DNA of 64,000 nucleotides from Nitrospirota bacterium (GCA_021789935.1 JAJYIR010000005.1:1-64000); one strand, 5' to 3'. Shown: positions 8,393-17,428, numbered from the stretch's first letter. Notes: generated by a model not told the origin, from the letters alone. Program-made: numbers and translations.

Positions 8393-8856
8393 AGCGCTTT
8401 GCCCCCCTTAGCATCCTGCTGTTTACCGCCCTGGCCTTACTTTTGGACATGAAGATATCCTTCTACGGATTCAGGCCGGACCTGGTCAGTTTCATGGCGT
8501 ACTGGTTCGGATACAGCCGGTCCTCCGGGGCCGGCATGCTCTACGGGGCGGCGGCCGGGGCCGTGGAGGACAGTCTTTATATGGGCCTGCTGGGGCCTGG
8601 GATGCTTTCTAAGGGATTGATAGGTTTCTTCGCTTCTTTTCTCTCCAGGAGTTTTTTCAGGTGGACGCCCCTGCTGGGCTTTTTTGGCGCGCTGGCGCTT
8701 ACCCTGGCGGGCGGGTTTGTGGAGTTGGCCGTCCTTTCCGTATTCAGCCAGGGCTCTGAGGGGTTTTCCACGGGCGGGCTTTGGATCCTTCTGTTCCAGG
8801 GACTTTTAAACGGCATCCTTGGTATTTTTTTGAGGCCCGAAGCGCGTGAGTCATGA
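8389..8856 (+). CDS. mreD: Rod-shape protein MreD
   Basis: 155 residues, almost entirely hydrophobic with about five membrane segments, of the usual MreD length and in the standard position between mreC and mrdA. It overlaps mreC (ATGA) and mrdA (11 nt). The sequence is poorly conserved in the family, so position is a large part of the evidence. Confidence 0.9.
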   Translation: MKRFAPLSILLFTALALLLDMKISFYGFRPDLVSFMAYWFGYSRSSGAGMLYGAAAGAVEDSLYMGLLGPGMLSKGLIGFFASFLSRSFFRWTPLLGFFGALALTLAGGFVELAVLSVFSQGSEGFSTGGLWILLFQGLLNGILGIFLRPEARES

Positions 8857-10738
8857 CAGGCACGCGATAAGGATATCCGCCCTTGTTATCGGGCTGGCTT
8901 TCCTGGTGGCGGTGATCAGGCTGTGGCAGCTTCAGGTGATACAGGGGCGCGACATGAGGAAGGCCTCTGAGGGAAACAGGTTCAGGGCAATAGATATCTA
9001 CGCGCCGCGCGGCATCATATACGACAGAAACGGTGTCCCGCTTGTCAAAAATATGCCCTCTTTCAATGTCTCTGTGTCGCCCGGTATGCTGAAAAAAGGC
9101 GATCTGGAGGAGATATCGGCGTTGCTGTCCCTTTCTCCGGCAGATGTTGAAAAAAAGATACGGGAGGCGAGCGGCTCCCTGGAGCCTGTGACGCTCAAGG
9201 AAGGGCTTGGTTTCGACGAGCTTGCGACGGTGGAGTCCAGGCTTTCGGATTTTCCGGCGCTTCAGGTGGATGTGAACATAGTTAGAGATTACATGTACAA
9301 GGATGTGGCCTCGCAACTTATAGGCTATATAGGAAGGATTACCGCCCAGGAACAGGAAGACCCGGAATACAGCGATGTCCCCAAAGGGGAATCCGTGGGG
9401 CAGTGGGGGATTGAACGCCTCTTTGACAAACAATTAAGAGGGGTGTCCGGGCAGAAACTGATAGAAGTGGACGCAACAGGCAGGGAAATAAAGTTGGTTG
9501 GCGAGGTGCCCCCAAAAAAAGGCAAAGACCTTACGCTGGCCCTGGACGTAAACGTGCAGATGGCGGCCGAAAAGAAATTCGGGGACCACGCCGGGGCGTT
9601 TGTGGCGATAGACCCGAGAACGGGCGAGATACTGGGCTTCATGAGCAAACCTTCGTTTGACCCCAACGCCTTTATAAACGGGATAAGCAGCGCAGACTGG
9701 AAGAAGCTTTCCGATGATAAGGAGCATCCCATGCTGGACCGCGTCTTCCAGAGCCAGTACCCGCCCGGCTCCACCTTCAAGATAATAACGGCCATAGCGG
9801 CCCTGGAGTCCGGGGCCATAAAGCCGACAGACAAGATAAACTGCCCCGGCACGTTCCGCCTCGGAAGGCACGTCTTTCACGACTGGAAAAAGGGAGGGCA
9901 CGGCATCATAGACATCGAACATGCCATCATCCAGTCCTGCGACGTTTTTTTCTACAATGCGGGTTTGAGGACGGGGATAGACGAGATCGCCAAATACGCC
10001 AGGGCCTTCGGCCTGGGGCAGAAAGTTAAGCTTGGTCTCGGTTATGAGGCGTCCGGGCTCGTCCCCGACACCGCCTGGAAACAGCGCGTTTATAAATGCG
10101 CATGGTATCCGGGAGACACCGTGAGCTCATCCATCGGGCAGAGTTATGTGCTTGTCACCCCGCTTCAGATGGCAAGGCTGGTTGGCTCGGTGGGCACGGG
10201 AGGCGTATTCATGCCCGATCTGAGTTTTACGAAGCTTCAGCCCGGACAGCATCCGCGGCTTGAGCCGGTTGGCGTGCCGATAAGCTCCGCCACAATAAAC
10301 CTTGTCCGTACGGCCCTGCAAGGAGTCGTGAACGAGCCGGACGGTACGGCGTACCGCTCCAGATCAAGCCTGGTGTCTATCTCGGGCAAGACCGGGACCG
10401 CCCAGACTGTAAACGGGGGGAAGCGTTACGACGCCTGGTTTGTGGGCTATGCGCCCTCCGACAACCCGGAAATAGCCGTTGCCGTAATGGCTGAAAAGAC
10501 CCTGCAGGAAGGGGCCTCTGCCGCCGCCCCTGTCGCAAAAGACGCGATAGAGGCCTATATAAAGGAAAAGGAAGGCAAGCTTGCCCCCGGAGCCCTTCTT
10601 AATGGGATTGCGCCCTCCGCGAACCTCGCCAATGGGACGGCAAAAAACATAATCGGGACGGCGAGGCCTTCCGGGCTTGCAAACGGGAGCGCCGCGCAAA
10701 AAAGGGCGGCGGGAGGCGTGGCCAATGCAAATAGATAG
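8846..10738 (+). CDS. mrdA: Penicillin-binding protein 2 (elongasome transpeptidase)
   Basis: 630 residues. One N-terminal membrane helix (about 8-27) is followed by the PBP dimerisation domain and a transpeptidase domain with all three active-site motifs: STFK at 309-312, SCD at 364-366 and KTGT at 515-518. It crosslinks peptidoglycan in the periplasm together with RodA. The last 50 residues are a low-complexity Ala/Asn/Gly-rich tail. GTG at 8846 is used as the start and overlaps the end of mreD; no in-frame ATG lies close by. Confidence 0.95.
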   Translation: MSHDRHAIRISALVIGLAFLVAVIRLWQLQVIQGRDMRKASEGNRFRAIDIYAPRGIIYDRNGVPLVKNMPSFNVSVSPGMLKKGDLEEISALLSLSPADVEKKIREASGSLEPVTLKEGLGFDELATVESRLSDFPALQVDVNIVRDYMYKDVASQLIGYIGRITAQEQEDPEYSDVPKGESVGQWGIERLFDKQLRGVSGQKLIEVDATGREIKLVGEVPPKKGKDLTLALDVNVQMAAEKKFGDHAGAFVAIDPRTGEILGFMSKPSFDPNAFINGISSADWKKLSDDKEHPMLDRVFQSQYPPGSTFKIITAIAALESGAIKPTDKINCPGTFRLGRHVFHDWKKGGHGIIDIEHAIIQSCDVFFYNAGLRTGIDEIAKYARAFGLGQKVKLGLGYEASGLVPDTAWKQRVYKCAWYPGDTVSSSIGQSYVLVTPLQMARLVGSVGTGGVFMPDLSFTKLQPGQHPRLEPVGVPISSATINLVRTALQGVVNEPDGTAYRSRSSLVSISGKTGTAQTVNGGKRYDAWFVGYAPSDNPEIAVAVMAEKTLQEGASAAAPVAKDAIEAYIKEKEGKLAPGALLNGIAPSANLANGTAKNIIGTARPSGLANGSAAQKRAAGGVANANR

Positions 10739-11849
10739 GCGCCATGTGCACAATTTTGACTGGCTGATGCTTGGCCTTGTGCTTTTGGCCTCTTTTATAG
10801 GGGTGCTCACAATTTTCAGCGCCACGAGGCCCCTTACCGGGGCCGGCCATCATTCAACCTATTATATCAAGCAGCTTGCCTGGATGGTTATCGGCCTGAT
10901 AGGGATGGGCGTTGTCGTGAAAATAGACTACCGCCAGTTCGGAAGGTTCGCCTGGATATTCTATGCCATAGGGCTTATTCTGCTGGTCTTCGTGCTCGGT
11001 ATGGGGAGGATGGGCATGGGGGCCCAGAGGTGGATAAGCATTGGCGGCATCTCCTTCCAGCCCTCGGAGATATTCAGGCTGGCCTATATCATAGTGCTTG
11101 CCAGGTATCTTTCATTTTTAAAGCCGCCCATAGGGGTGAGGGCTTTTTTAAAGATGCTGCCGCTGCTTGCGCTGCTGCCCTTCGGGCTGCTTGTAAAACA
11201 GCCGGACCTTGGGACTGCCACAACGATGGGCATGGTCTTTCTCTTTTTGTGCATCGCAAGGGGTATGTCAAAGAAGCTGGTTACGGCGCTTCTGATATTC
11301 GGCCTTGTTTCGGGGCCTTTTCTGTTTGACATTGTATGGCATGGATTTTTGAAGGGCTACCAGAGGGACCGCATAGTGGCCTTCATGGACCCCCAGGTGG
11401 ACCCTGCCGGCATCGGTTACAACATAAACCAGTCCAAGATTGCCATCGGCTCCGGCATGCTGTTTGGCAAGGGGTACCTTAAAGGCACCCAGGGGCCCCT
11501 CAGGTTCCTGCCGGAAAACCACACGGACTTCATCTTCTCCGGCTTCGCCGAGGAATGGGGTTTCGCCGGCTGCATGGCGCTGCTGCTCATATACCTTGCC
11601 ATCCTGCTTAGGGCCCTGGACACGGCAAGACAGGCCAAGGATGATTTCGGGGCACTGCTGGCTCTGGGGCTTACGTTCATGTTCGCCTTCTACTTTTTTT
11701 TCAATATAGGGATGGCCATGGGCATGCTGCCAGTGGTGGGCATACCCCTGCCGTTCATGAGCTACGGGGGCACGGCGGTGTTCTGCAATTATATAGCGGT
11801 GGGCCTGCTTATAAACGTAAGGCTCCGGCGGTTCGAGCTCTTTTACTAG
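10725..11849 (+). CDS. rodA: Peptidoglycan polymerase RodA (SEDS family)
   Basis: 374 residues with about ten membrane segments. SEDS signatures are visible: GAQRWISIGGISFQPSE near residue 100, KQPDLGTA, the ENHTDFIFSGFAEEWG segment and PLPFMSYGGTA near the end. RodA polymerises glycan strands with PBP2. ATG 10725 (MQIDRRHV) is preferred over an upstream in-frame ATG at 10677 inside mrdA, because GGGAGG sits 8 nt before it. Overlaps mrdA by 14 nt; last gene of the operon. Confidence 0.95.
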   Translation: MQIDRRHVHNFDWLMLGLVLLASFIGVLTIFSATRPLTGAGHHSTYYIKQLAWMVIGLIGMGVVVKIDYRQFGRFAWIFYAIGLILLVFVLGMGRMGMGAQRWISIGGISFQPSEIFRLAYIIVLARYLSFLKPPIGVRAFLKMLPLLALLPFGLLVKQPDLGTATTMGMVFLFLCIARGMSKKLVTALLIFGLVSGPFLFDIVWHGFLKGYQRDRIVAFMDPQVDPAGIGYNINQSKIAIGSGMLFGKGYLKGTQGPLRFLPENHTDFIFSGFAEEWGFAGCMALLLIYLAILLRALDTARQAKDDFGALLALGLTFMFAFYFFFNIGMAMGMLPVVGIPLPFMSYGGTAVFCNYIAVGLLINVRLRRFELFY

Positions 11850-11874
11850 AGGGCCCTTTTTGGTTATAATACTG

Positions 11875-11880
11875 CTTCGG
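11875..11880 (+). promoter_or_regulatory. Likely -10 box of the tRNA-Met promoter
   Basis: A perfect TATAAT 20 nt before the mature 5' end of tRNA-Met, in the short gap after rodA. No convincing -35 hexamer is visible. Confidence 0.5.
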
Positions 11881-11900
11881 GTTTTTTGTTTTTGTCCAAA

Positions 11901-11974
11901 GGCGGTGTAGCTCAGACGGTTAGAGCATGCGGCTCATATCCGCAGTGTCCGGGGTTCGATTCCCTGCACCGCCA
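11901..11974 (+). tRNA. tRNA-Met (anticodon CAT, elongator type)
   Basis: Acceptor GGCGGTG/CACCGCC, D-arm GCTC-GAGC, anticodon stem TGCGG/CCGCA around CTCATAT (anticodon CAT), T-arm CGGGGTTCGATTCCCTG, discriminator A. CCA is not encoded, unlike the two tRNAs at 409-581. The paired first acceptor position argues against initiator tRNA; tRNA-Ile2 (lysidine type) cannot be fully excluded by eye. It borders a decayed tract on its 3' side. Confidence 0.93.
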
Positions 11975-12023
11975 TTTTCCTCCTCCTCTCTCTGTGTTAC
12001 CGTGCCCCATCTTTTGCCGTAAT

Positions 12024-12106
12024 GGCAAACTTATATTGCCCCTTTTTCAATAGAAATCGGGGAATTTTTACCCAAATTTTTGCAACTTTCGGCAAGTTTA
12101 TATTGC
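12024..12106. repeat. Two direct copies of an interrupted palindrome
   Basis: GGCAAACTTATATTGCC at 12024-12040 and GGCAAGTTTATATTGCC at 12090-12106 differ at two central bases. Each copy is itself an inverted repeat (GGCAA...TTGCC), so the pair looks like two binding sites for a dimeric DNA-binding protein, or relics of repeat-bearing mobile DNA. Confidence 0.5.
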
Positions 12107-12204
12107 CTCCCCCATTTGGGATAGATTAAAAAAATTTCCTAATTTCGGGCATTGTGAAGAGAGATTTCTCACTGTAACTGAGAGTCCGGGCATCCTGAAA
12201 ATTC

Positions 12205-12459
12205 TGCGGGTTACAAGCGGAACTCTTTACAAAGTTGATGGCGCAAAGCGTACTGCCAAAGTAACAAAAGCCAATAACCAGCCTAGTCCTCACTTTGGCC
12301 AAGCGCGAGAAACAGATCGAGCGTGTTGTGTTCAGCACGGCCGGTATGTACGGAGACATGCAGGGAAAAATTGGGGCATCTCTGCCAGATTTAAAACTCT
12401 TAGAGGCGGGAAGCGAAGACGAGGAAATAGCAGAAGAAAAAGAAGGCCCAGTATATTGA
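12205..12459 (+). pseudogene. C-terminal remnant of a DUF2130-family gene
   Basis: One frame reads CGLQAELFTKL, an in-frame TAA, then LAKREKQIERVVFSTAGMYG, DMQGKIGASLPDLKLLEAG and an acidic tail. The KREKQIERV-GMYGD-QG-SLP pattern resembles the C-terminus of DUF2130 proteins, which are nuclease-like and often phage- or island-borne. The internal stop and missing N-terminal part show it is broken. Identification is from memory of the motif only. Confidence 0.5.
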
Positions 12460-12907
12460 TTTAAAATCTTGCAGAGCCTGATAAAAAAATTTACGATCAC
12501 AGGTCCAAGCGCTTTGAATCCAAAGATGAAAAGGAGCCCAGTATTCGGCGGTTCTTGCGCTTGATAAACATTGTGATCCGTGATTATAATGGAATTGAGC
12601 GGTAAGACCGCTGTGGGTTGTTCATGGTGTTCCCCTCCGTAGTGTGGGCCACAGCCATGGCGCATCAAGCCTGCAGGGCGCTCTCTTTTTTTTTTACTTC
12701 CTGTACACCGCGCTTATCGCGTTTTTGCCATAGGGGTATGATTTCACCTGGAACTAAACGCGTATTATGACCGGGGGCCGGTACGAAGTCCCCCTTAAAA
12801 CAAACATTTTCAGTTAGGCGCGGCGTATGCTAAAGTACGCCACAAAGTTTACATAACGGAACTTTCTTGCGAATGAATGTTACCACCGGCATATTCGCAT
12901 TTTATTG

Positions 12908-14533
12908 TTAATAAGATGCGATGCTCAACCTGTTTTTACCGGTTTTTTTTGAGCTGTAAAGGGCTTTGTCAGCAGCCTTGATGAAATCGTCTTTGCCCAA
13001 GCGGTGCGCCGCGGGGTCAAAGACGCAAACCCCCAGGCTTACCGTCACGGAGATCTTTAGCTTGTCGATACTGACTGTAACCATTTCAATCGTTTTCCGC
13101 ACCCTTTCCGCAAAGGCCGCGGCATGCTGCAAATCCGTTTCAGGCAATACGACAGCAAACTCCTCTCCGCCATACCTGGCAACCGTATCGCCAGAGCGGC
13201 TTTCCCCCAAAATCAGGCCTGCCACTGATTTCAATACCATATCGCCAACTAAATGGCCATGAGTGTCATTGACCCTCTTGAAATCGTCTATATCGATCAT
13301 CACAAGGGCCATTTTATGCGCATATCTCTGCGCCCTTAGCATCTCGCTCTGAATCTGGGCGTGAAAATACCTGGAATTGCGCAACCCTGTAAGATTGTCC
13401 GTCGCAACCAGCTCGATCAGCCTTTCATTTGCCTCCCTGAGCTCTCTTTCCAGCATTTCAGCTCTGGCTTTCTCTTCTTCGAATTTCCGCAGTAAATGAT
13501 CATACTCAAGATGCAGATCGCTCAACCGCTCATTGGCCCGTTGAAGCAATGCGCTGTATGGCCTGACCTGTGACGCCGGCATATCCAGGCTATTCAGTAT
13601 ATTGGCTGCGTGAGGCGCCACCTCATCCACAATGCGGTATGCATCATCCGCGTTTACACTATATTTGTCCTTAATCAGGCCGCACAGTCTTTGCATGTAT
13701 TGCGCTGACGCCTGGGACACGTATATCTTCGATGTCAAATCAGCAAGCTGAATCACGTCCCGCAAATCCGCATAATTTTCCTTTTTGCACGAACCACTAT
13801 GGTGGCAGGCCACGGGCTGATAAATACTCTCCGGCATTCCCCATGATCTAAGCGTTTCGCTTCCTATATCCTGATGATCGTAGGTGAACATACGCCGCTC
13901 AACATCGCAGTCCCTTGCCCCGGTACCGCGTACCTCTCTTTGCACCGTCAAATAATCATCCGGCCTGGCCATGAACATCAATACCTTGCCCACATCCGCC
14001 AGCAGGGCCACAATAAATGCATCTTCCGGAACGCAGGGAGTAAATGCGGCAAAAATACTTGCGGCCGAAGCCCGGATCACCGACTCTTTCCAAAAACTGT
14101 CATAATCGAATCCCCCCGTTCCCCGGTCCCATAATGCGTCAACAATGCTGAAGGAAAGAGCTATATTCCTGACCGCGTTTATACCCAGCACGTCGATTGC
14201 CCGCCGGACGCTGCCGGCGTTTCTATTGGCGGCTAAATAAAAAGGTGAATTCGCATAGCCAAGTATCCTGATGGTAAGGGCCGGGTCGATCTCGATGAGA
14301 TGAGCCAGATCCTCTGAGGAGAAGTTCGTCTTTAACAGGGTGTCAAGGATTTTCATCGCAATAGCGGGAGGGGTAGGTAGCTTCAAAGGCGTATCAATAA
14401 ACTGGCTGCGGCCATTAAGGGAAGATGGCTGGATTTTTTCCTTCATAAATGTTTTATAAGTTGCAAGAAAACTATTTTTCCGCTTTTTTTCAATGGATCG
14501 GTTAATGTCCACGCTGTTAAAATCGCCCGCCAC
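12908..14533 (-). CDS. HDOD-GGDEF signalling protein (putative diguanylate cyclase)
   Basis: 541 residues. An HDOD domain spans about 45-250 (LPTPPAIAMKILDTL at its start), a coiled coil about 330-375, and a GGDEF domain about 375-541. The active site is GGEEF at 455-459, an allowed variant, and an inhibitory I-site RSGD lies at 446-449, so it probably makes c-di-GMP under product control. No membrane segment is visible. The first start is GTG at 14533. ATG at 14446 (residue 30) is an alternative, preceded at 6 nt by TATAAA on the coding strand; the HDOD domain is intact either way. Confidence 0.88.
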   Translation of the reverse strand: MAGDFNSVDINRSIEKKRKNSFLATYKTFMKEKIQPSSLNGRSQFIDTPLKLPTPPAIAMKILDTLLKTNFSSEDLAHLIEIDPALTIRILGYANSPFYLAANRNAGSVRRAIDVLGINAVRNIALSFSIVDALWDRGTGGFDYDSFWKESVIRASAASIFAAFTPCVPEDAFIVALLADVGKVLMFMARPDDYLTVQREVRGTGARDCDVERRMFTYDHQDIGSETLRSWGMPESIYQPVACHHSGSCKKENYADLRDVIQLADLTSKIYVSQASAQYMQRLCGLIKDKYSVNADDAYRIVDEVAPHAANILNSLDMPASQVRPYSALLQRANERLSDLHLEYDHLLRKFEEEKARAEMLERELREANERLIELVATDNLTGLRNSRYFHAQIQSEMLRAQRYAHKMALVMIDIDDFKRVNDTHGHLVGDMVLKSVAGLILGESRSGDTVARYGGEEFAVVLPETDLQHAAAFAERVRKTIEMVTVSIDKLKISVTVSLGVCVFDPAAHRLGKDDFIKAADKALYSSKKTGKNRLSIASY

Positions 14534-14820
14534 TGTAACATTTTCCGTATCCTCAATCCAGTTTCCCCTGAGGTCCCTTTATTGTTGAAGCAGGAAGCGA
14601 CCTTTGCATTATACCATGCGGCCGCCTCCTTCATGTCAAGGGATTTTTGCTGCAAGGCGGTATCCAGTTCAGGGCCTATTTCATTCAGGCAAACAGGTGA
14701 TCGGAGCCTGATAATTGGCATTTTTGCTGTGATTCTACAAGGATTGCATTTATAAAGGACTGAGTAGCCAGAATCGAAGTCACCAAAAAAGACAAGGATA
14801 TTGATACTCCCAGATGTCCA

Positions 14821-14855
14821 GCAAAGAGGCCGCGTCCAGGAGACGGCCTCTTTGC
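14821..14855 (+). terminator. 12-bp perfect hairpin, terminator-like
   Basis: GCAAAGAGGCCG (14821-14832) pairs perfectly with CGGCCTCTTTGC (14844-14855) around an 11-nt loop, followed by ATCTTTTAATTTT on the plus strand. That is a plausible plus-strand intrinsic terminator, yet no plus-strand gene is visible upstream. It could end a small RNA or be a relic. Confidence 0.5.
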
Positions 14856-15165
14856 ATCTTTTAATTTTCCTCGAAAAAAGGACACCTCTTCCCACATTCT
14901 TCCAGAAATCCGCACCGGTTTTGAATAACAAAACTACTAGATAACGTAACACGCGGCAGAATCTAGCCCCTTAAAAGCTTCAGGTAGCTGGACGGAGACT
15001 TGCCTTTCTCAAAACAGCGGGAGAAGTCTATATTTCCAAAAGAACTGCGCGACAATTTCGGGTTTCCTGTCCTAGCGACCAGATAATGGCACCAAGAATT
15101 TAAGAAAACAGGGTGACGCTCCAAGGTGAGGTTTTCGAAAGGAGTGTCATCGATGGAACCAGTAA

Positions 15166-15390
15166 AGAGGGTATCCGGCCGATTTCAAGCTGCTAATAAT
15201 TAAGAAGTATCTCGAGGAGAGCATCCCTGCTTTGGTGATCAGGCAGGAGTGTGGTCTGGGCAATGGGACGGTGGGGCCGTCAAGGAAAAGCAGTATTAAT
15301 GGCCGCGCACCGGCCCTAAAGTATGGCAAAATGAAGGAAGGAAAGCGAGGTGAACCAAAATGGCAAAAGAACCGGCGAAAAAAGAAGTAA
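15166..15390 (+). pseudogene. Transposase OrfA-like helix-turn-helix fragment
   Basis: An open frame of 74 codons without a proper start reads RGYPADFKLLIIKKYL then EESIPALVIRQECGLGNGTV, like the N-terminal HTH of IS3-type OrfA proteins (basic lead, FK-helix, second helix with an R-x-x-G-turn). Homology fades after about 35 codons. Likely a transposase relic; low certainty. Confidence 0.3.
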
Positions 15391-15419
15391 AGAAACCGAA
15401 GGGCGGTAAAAAGAAGTAA
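15360..15419 (+). CDS. 19-residue Lys-rich microprotein
   Basis: ATG at 15360 opens a 19-codon frame MAKEPAKKEVKKPKGGKKK with 9 lysines. A GAGGTG Shine-Dalgarno-like sequence lies 8 nt upstream and a perfect 12-bp terminator starts 15 nt after the stop. The RBS-ORF-terminator arrangement suggests a real short transcript. The composition resembles Lys/Ala/Pro tails of histone-H1-like nucleoid proteins or ribosome-associated peptides; function is unknown, and chance cannot be excluded for so short a frame. Confidence 0.45.
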   Translation: MAKEPAKKEVKKPKGGKKK

Positions 15420-15433
15420 AGGGCCGAGAGGGG

Positions 15434-15468
15434 AAGAAGGGACGGACAGAGAAGCCGTCCCTTCTTTT
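15434..15468 (+). terminator. Strong intrinsic terminator
   Basis: AAGAAGGGACGG (15434-15445) pairs over 12 bp with CCGTCCCTTCTT (15455-15466) around a 9-nt loop, ending in TTTT. It follows the 19-codon ORF directly. Confidence 0.85.
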
Positions 15469-15908
15469 AAGGGCAAGAAGAAACGAAAAAACGTAACCAA
15501 ATTTTTACCCCTCTTGAAAATAAATATCTCAAGTTTGAGAAAAAACCAGCGCCATTCGGGACACATCTTCGACCGGCCTTTTGTCAAAGACGATTGGTTA
15601 ATCGGAATCTGCGGAATATTAAATGCGTTGACAAAGTAATTCAGCAATATTTATAGTGTAGAGCTTGAAGGAAACCAAATGTATTTGGCCGTCCGCATAT
15701 TCGTGGTGGTTGACGTCCGGGATGTGTTTTTGATGTTCTCCGATAGGCCGTACAAAAAAGAAAAGACCTGGTCGAAGGAGATGGTTATTGAACACCCGCG
15801 TCCCCTTGCCGGACAGGTATTTCGGTCCGGGAAATGAAGATTTTATTGGTATTTCACAAAAAACCCGTCTTAAAATTTTATGTTCCTGTTTTGTAGAATA
15901 ATAAAAAA

Positions 15909-17012
15909 ATGAAGATATGGACGACAAGGACGCTGGCCGACACTTTTTTCCCTGATGGAAAGTTCATTCTGGAAATCCGTTCCTCAAACGACGCCCAAAG
16001 TTCGTTTCTCCAGAGTGCCGTCCCCGGAGACATGGCCCTGATTGAGCTGCCAGAAGACTATATCGGATTTCTTGCGGCGGCCAAGATGAAGGGAATACTT
16101 GGCCCTTTCATATTCATTTCACCGGAGCCCACGGTAATAGAGGAACAGCTGAAGAGGTATAGAGCATTAATACTCGATATAAAGAAAAACGAGATTTCGG
16201 AAATAAGGGAAGTCGTCAATTTCATCGCGCATAGGTACCTGGAGCGCGATATGCAGATTTTTTCCGATCAGGACCTGGCAAGCAAAATGTCCGCTGACGA
16301 ATTTAAGACTTGCCATGCTGAAGAGCAAATGAAAGATCCGGCTCGAATCAAACAGGTGCTGGAATATATCCTGCGGGCAGATGTCCCCGTCATCATATCC
16401 GTACGTATTCTTGAAAACGGAGAGCCCGTGACCGCAAGGGGGCTTTGCCGTATTGAATCCTTTAGTGAGCTGGAAATAATTTTATACGAGTTTATGCCCG
16501 ATGTATTTTCAAAGATAATACTGGCTGATACGCAAATTAAACTGGTCCTTTCCCATCGGGAGGATAACTTTGAAATTATTTCGACTGTTCTTAAGACCGG
16601 TCCTGACAAATTATATGTAACTGTGCCTGATGTGATGTTCAAGGAAAAAAGAAGGAATATTCGTATAGAGCCCGGCCGTAAAAACCCGGGACTGCTTTAT
16701 TTCTTGCTCAAAAACGAGCCGACAAATGCCTGCCGGATTATTGATATCAGCATTGGCGGCCTGTGTTTTGAAACAAGAACTGAACTGATCAAAAGCAGCG
16801 TCTACGGATTTACCATTGTTTTGCCCGGGGAAAGAAATATTATCCTCTGCTACGGGAAAATACTTTATCAGCGGGCTGTTGCTTCGGTTTTCCACTATGG
16901 CGTTCAACTGAATGTCCATCCTGGGGATGAAGAGCGCATTGCCCATTATATTATGAACAGGGAAAAAGAGATTGCGGCCCTGGTGACGCATTATGCTGTT
17001 GAAAAAAACTAA
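15909..17012 (+). CDS. PilZ-domain protein (putative c-di-GMP effector) with unassigned N-terminus
   Basis: 367 residues, no membrane segment. A PilZ domain is read at about 245-355 from its two binding motifs: RRNIR at 248-252 (RxxxR) and DISIGG at 279-284 ((D/N)xSxxG). These bind c-di-GMP in PilZ proteins. Residues about 155-245 may be a YcgR-type PilZN segment. Residues 1-150 are unrecognised; ALIELPEDYIGFLAAAKMKG and FIFISPEP recall a receiver- or response-type fold, without certainty. TAGAAT at 15894-15899 lies 9 nt before the ATG. It sits among c-di-GMP genes. Confidence 0.75.
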   Translation: MKIWTTRTLADTFFPDGKFILEIRSSNDAQSSFLQSAVPGDMALIELPEDYIGFLAAAKMKGILGPFIFISPEPTVIEEQLKRYRALILDIKKNEISEIREVVNFIAHRYLERDMQIFSDQDLASKMSADEFKTCHAEEQMKDPARIKQVLEYILRADVPVIISVRILENGEPVTARGLCRIESFSELEIILYEFMPDVFSKIILADTQIKLVLSHREDNFEIISTVLKTGPDKLYVTVPDVMFKEKRRNIRIEPGRKNPGLLYFLLKNEPTNACRIIDISIGGLCFETRTELIKSSVYGFTIVLPGERNIILCYGKILYQRAVASVFHYGVQLNVHPGDEERIAHYIMNREKEIAALVTHYAVEKN

Positions 17013-17428
17013 AGCCTCCTCCTGCACCGTCCGTCCAAAAATACATTCCCGCCAAAGACGGGAGGGGCTGTTTCAAGACCGGTAGTTCCTGTAAATTTCC
17101 TTTTTTTATAGAGGTTTCCCCTCTGTTCCCCTTGTATTTCTTCTTTCCGCGAATCATTTTATTTTCAGTTTGCATGAACATCTGCTTGACCAATATTCTG
17201 CGTGAAATAGGCGAGCAGCTATGAGAACCCAAAGGGGGGCTTCTACGCAGAGTATGTGACGGTGGACGCCGGCACAGTTGCACTTGCTCTAAAACAGCTC
17301 ACCTCGCCTATTGACAAAAATCCCTTTAAAACATTAATAATGTAGCCGGGATTTTTTTGATAGGGTAAGCATGAAGTCTTCAGAAAGGCGGATGAACAGA
17401 CATTAATCTTGCACGCCGTTTCCCGTTA
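17013..17428. other. Intergenic stretch with a possible oxidoreductase relic
   Basis: No complete gene. A 41-codon open frame at 17220-17345 (plus) reads YENPKGGFYAEYVTVDAGTV and is faintly like the GGxAEYVxV segment of zinc or quinone-type alcohol dehydrogenases; it has no start and stops early. The remainder shows nothing I can support. Confidence 0.35.

Larger units (their letters stand above)
11975..12907. other. Gene-poor decayed tract next to tRNA-Met
   Basis: No intact gene is visible. The stretch holds two copies of a palindromic 17-mer (12024-12040, 12090-12106), a DUF2130-like C-terminal remnant (12205-12459), and a further short open frame ending DYNGIER at about 12599. Several small hairpins occur at 12770-12845. 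The base composition is more AT-rich than the neighbouring operons. It looks like the eroded remains of acquired DNA. Confidence 0.6.
14534..15908. other. Largely non-coding tract with remnants, hairpins and one microprotein
   Basis: Contains a 12-bp hairpin (14821-14855), a transposase-like HTH fragment (15166-15390), a Lys-rich 19-codon ORF (15360-15419) and a strong terminator (15434-15468). Overlapping reverse frames at 14570-14720 are open but not recognisable. Nothing else convincing is seen at 14860-15160 or 15470-15890. Confidence 0.6.

Noticed and set aside
12126-12668. 180-codon minus-strand open frame in the decayed tract
   Set aside because: It covers the DUF2130-like remnant in antisense, has no RBS and no recognisable motif.
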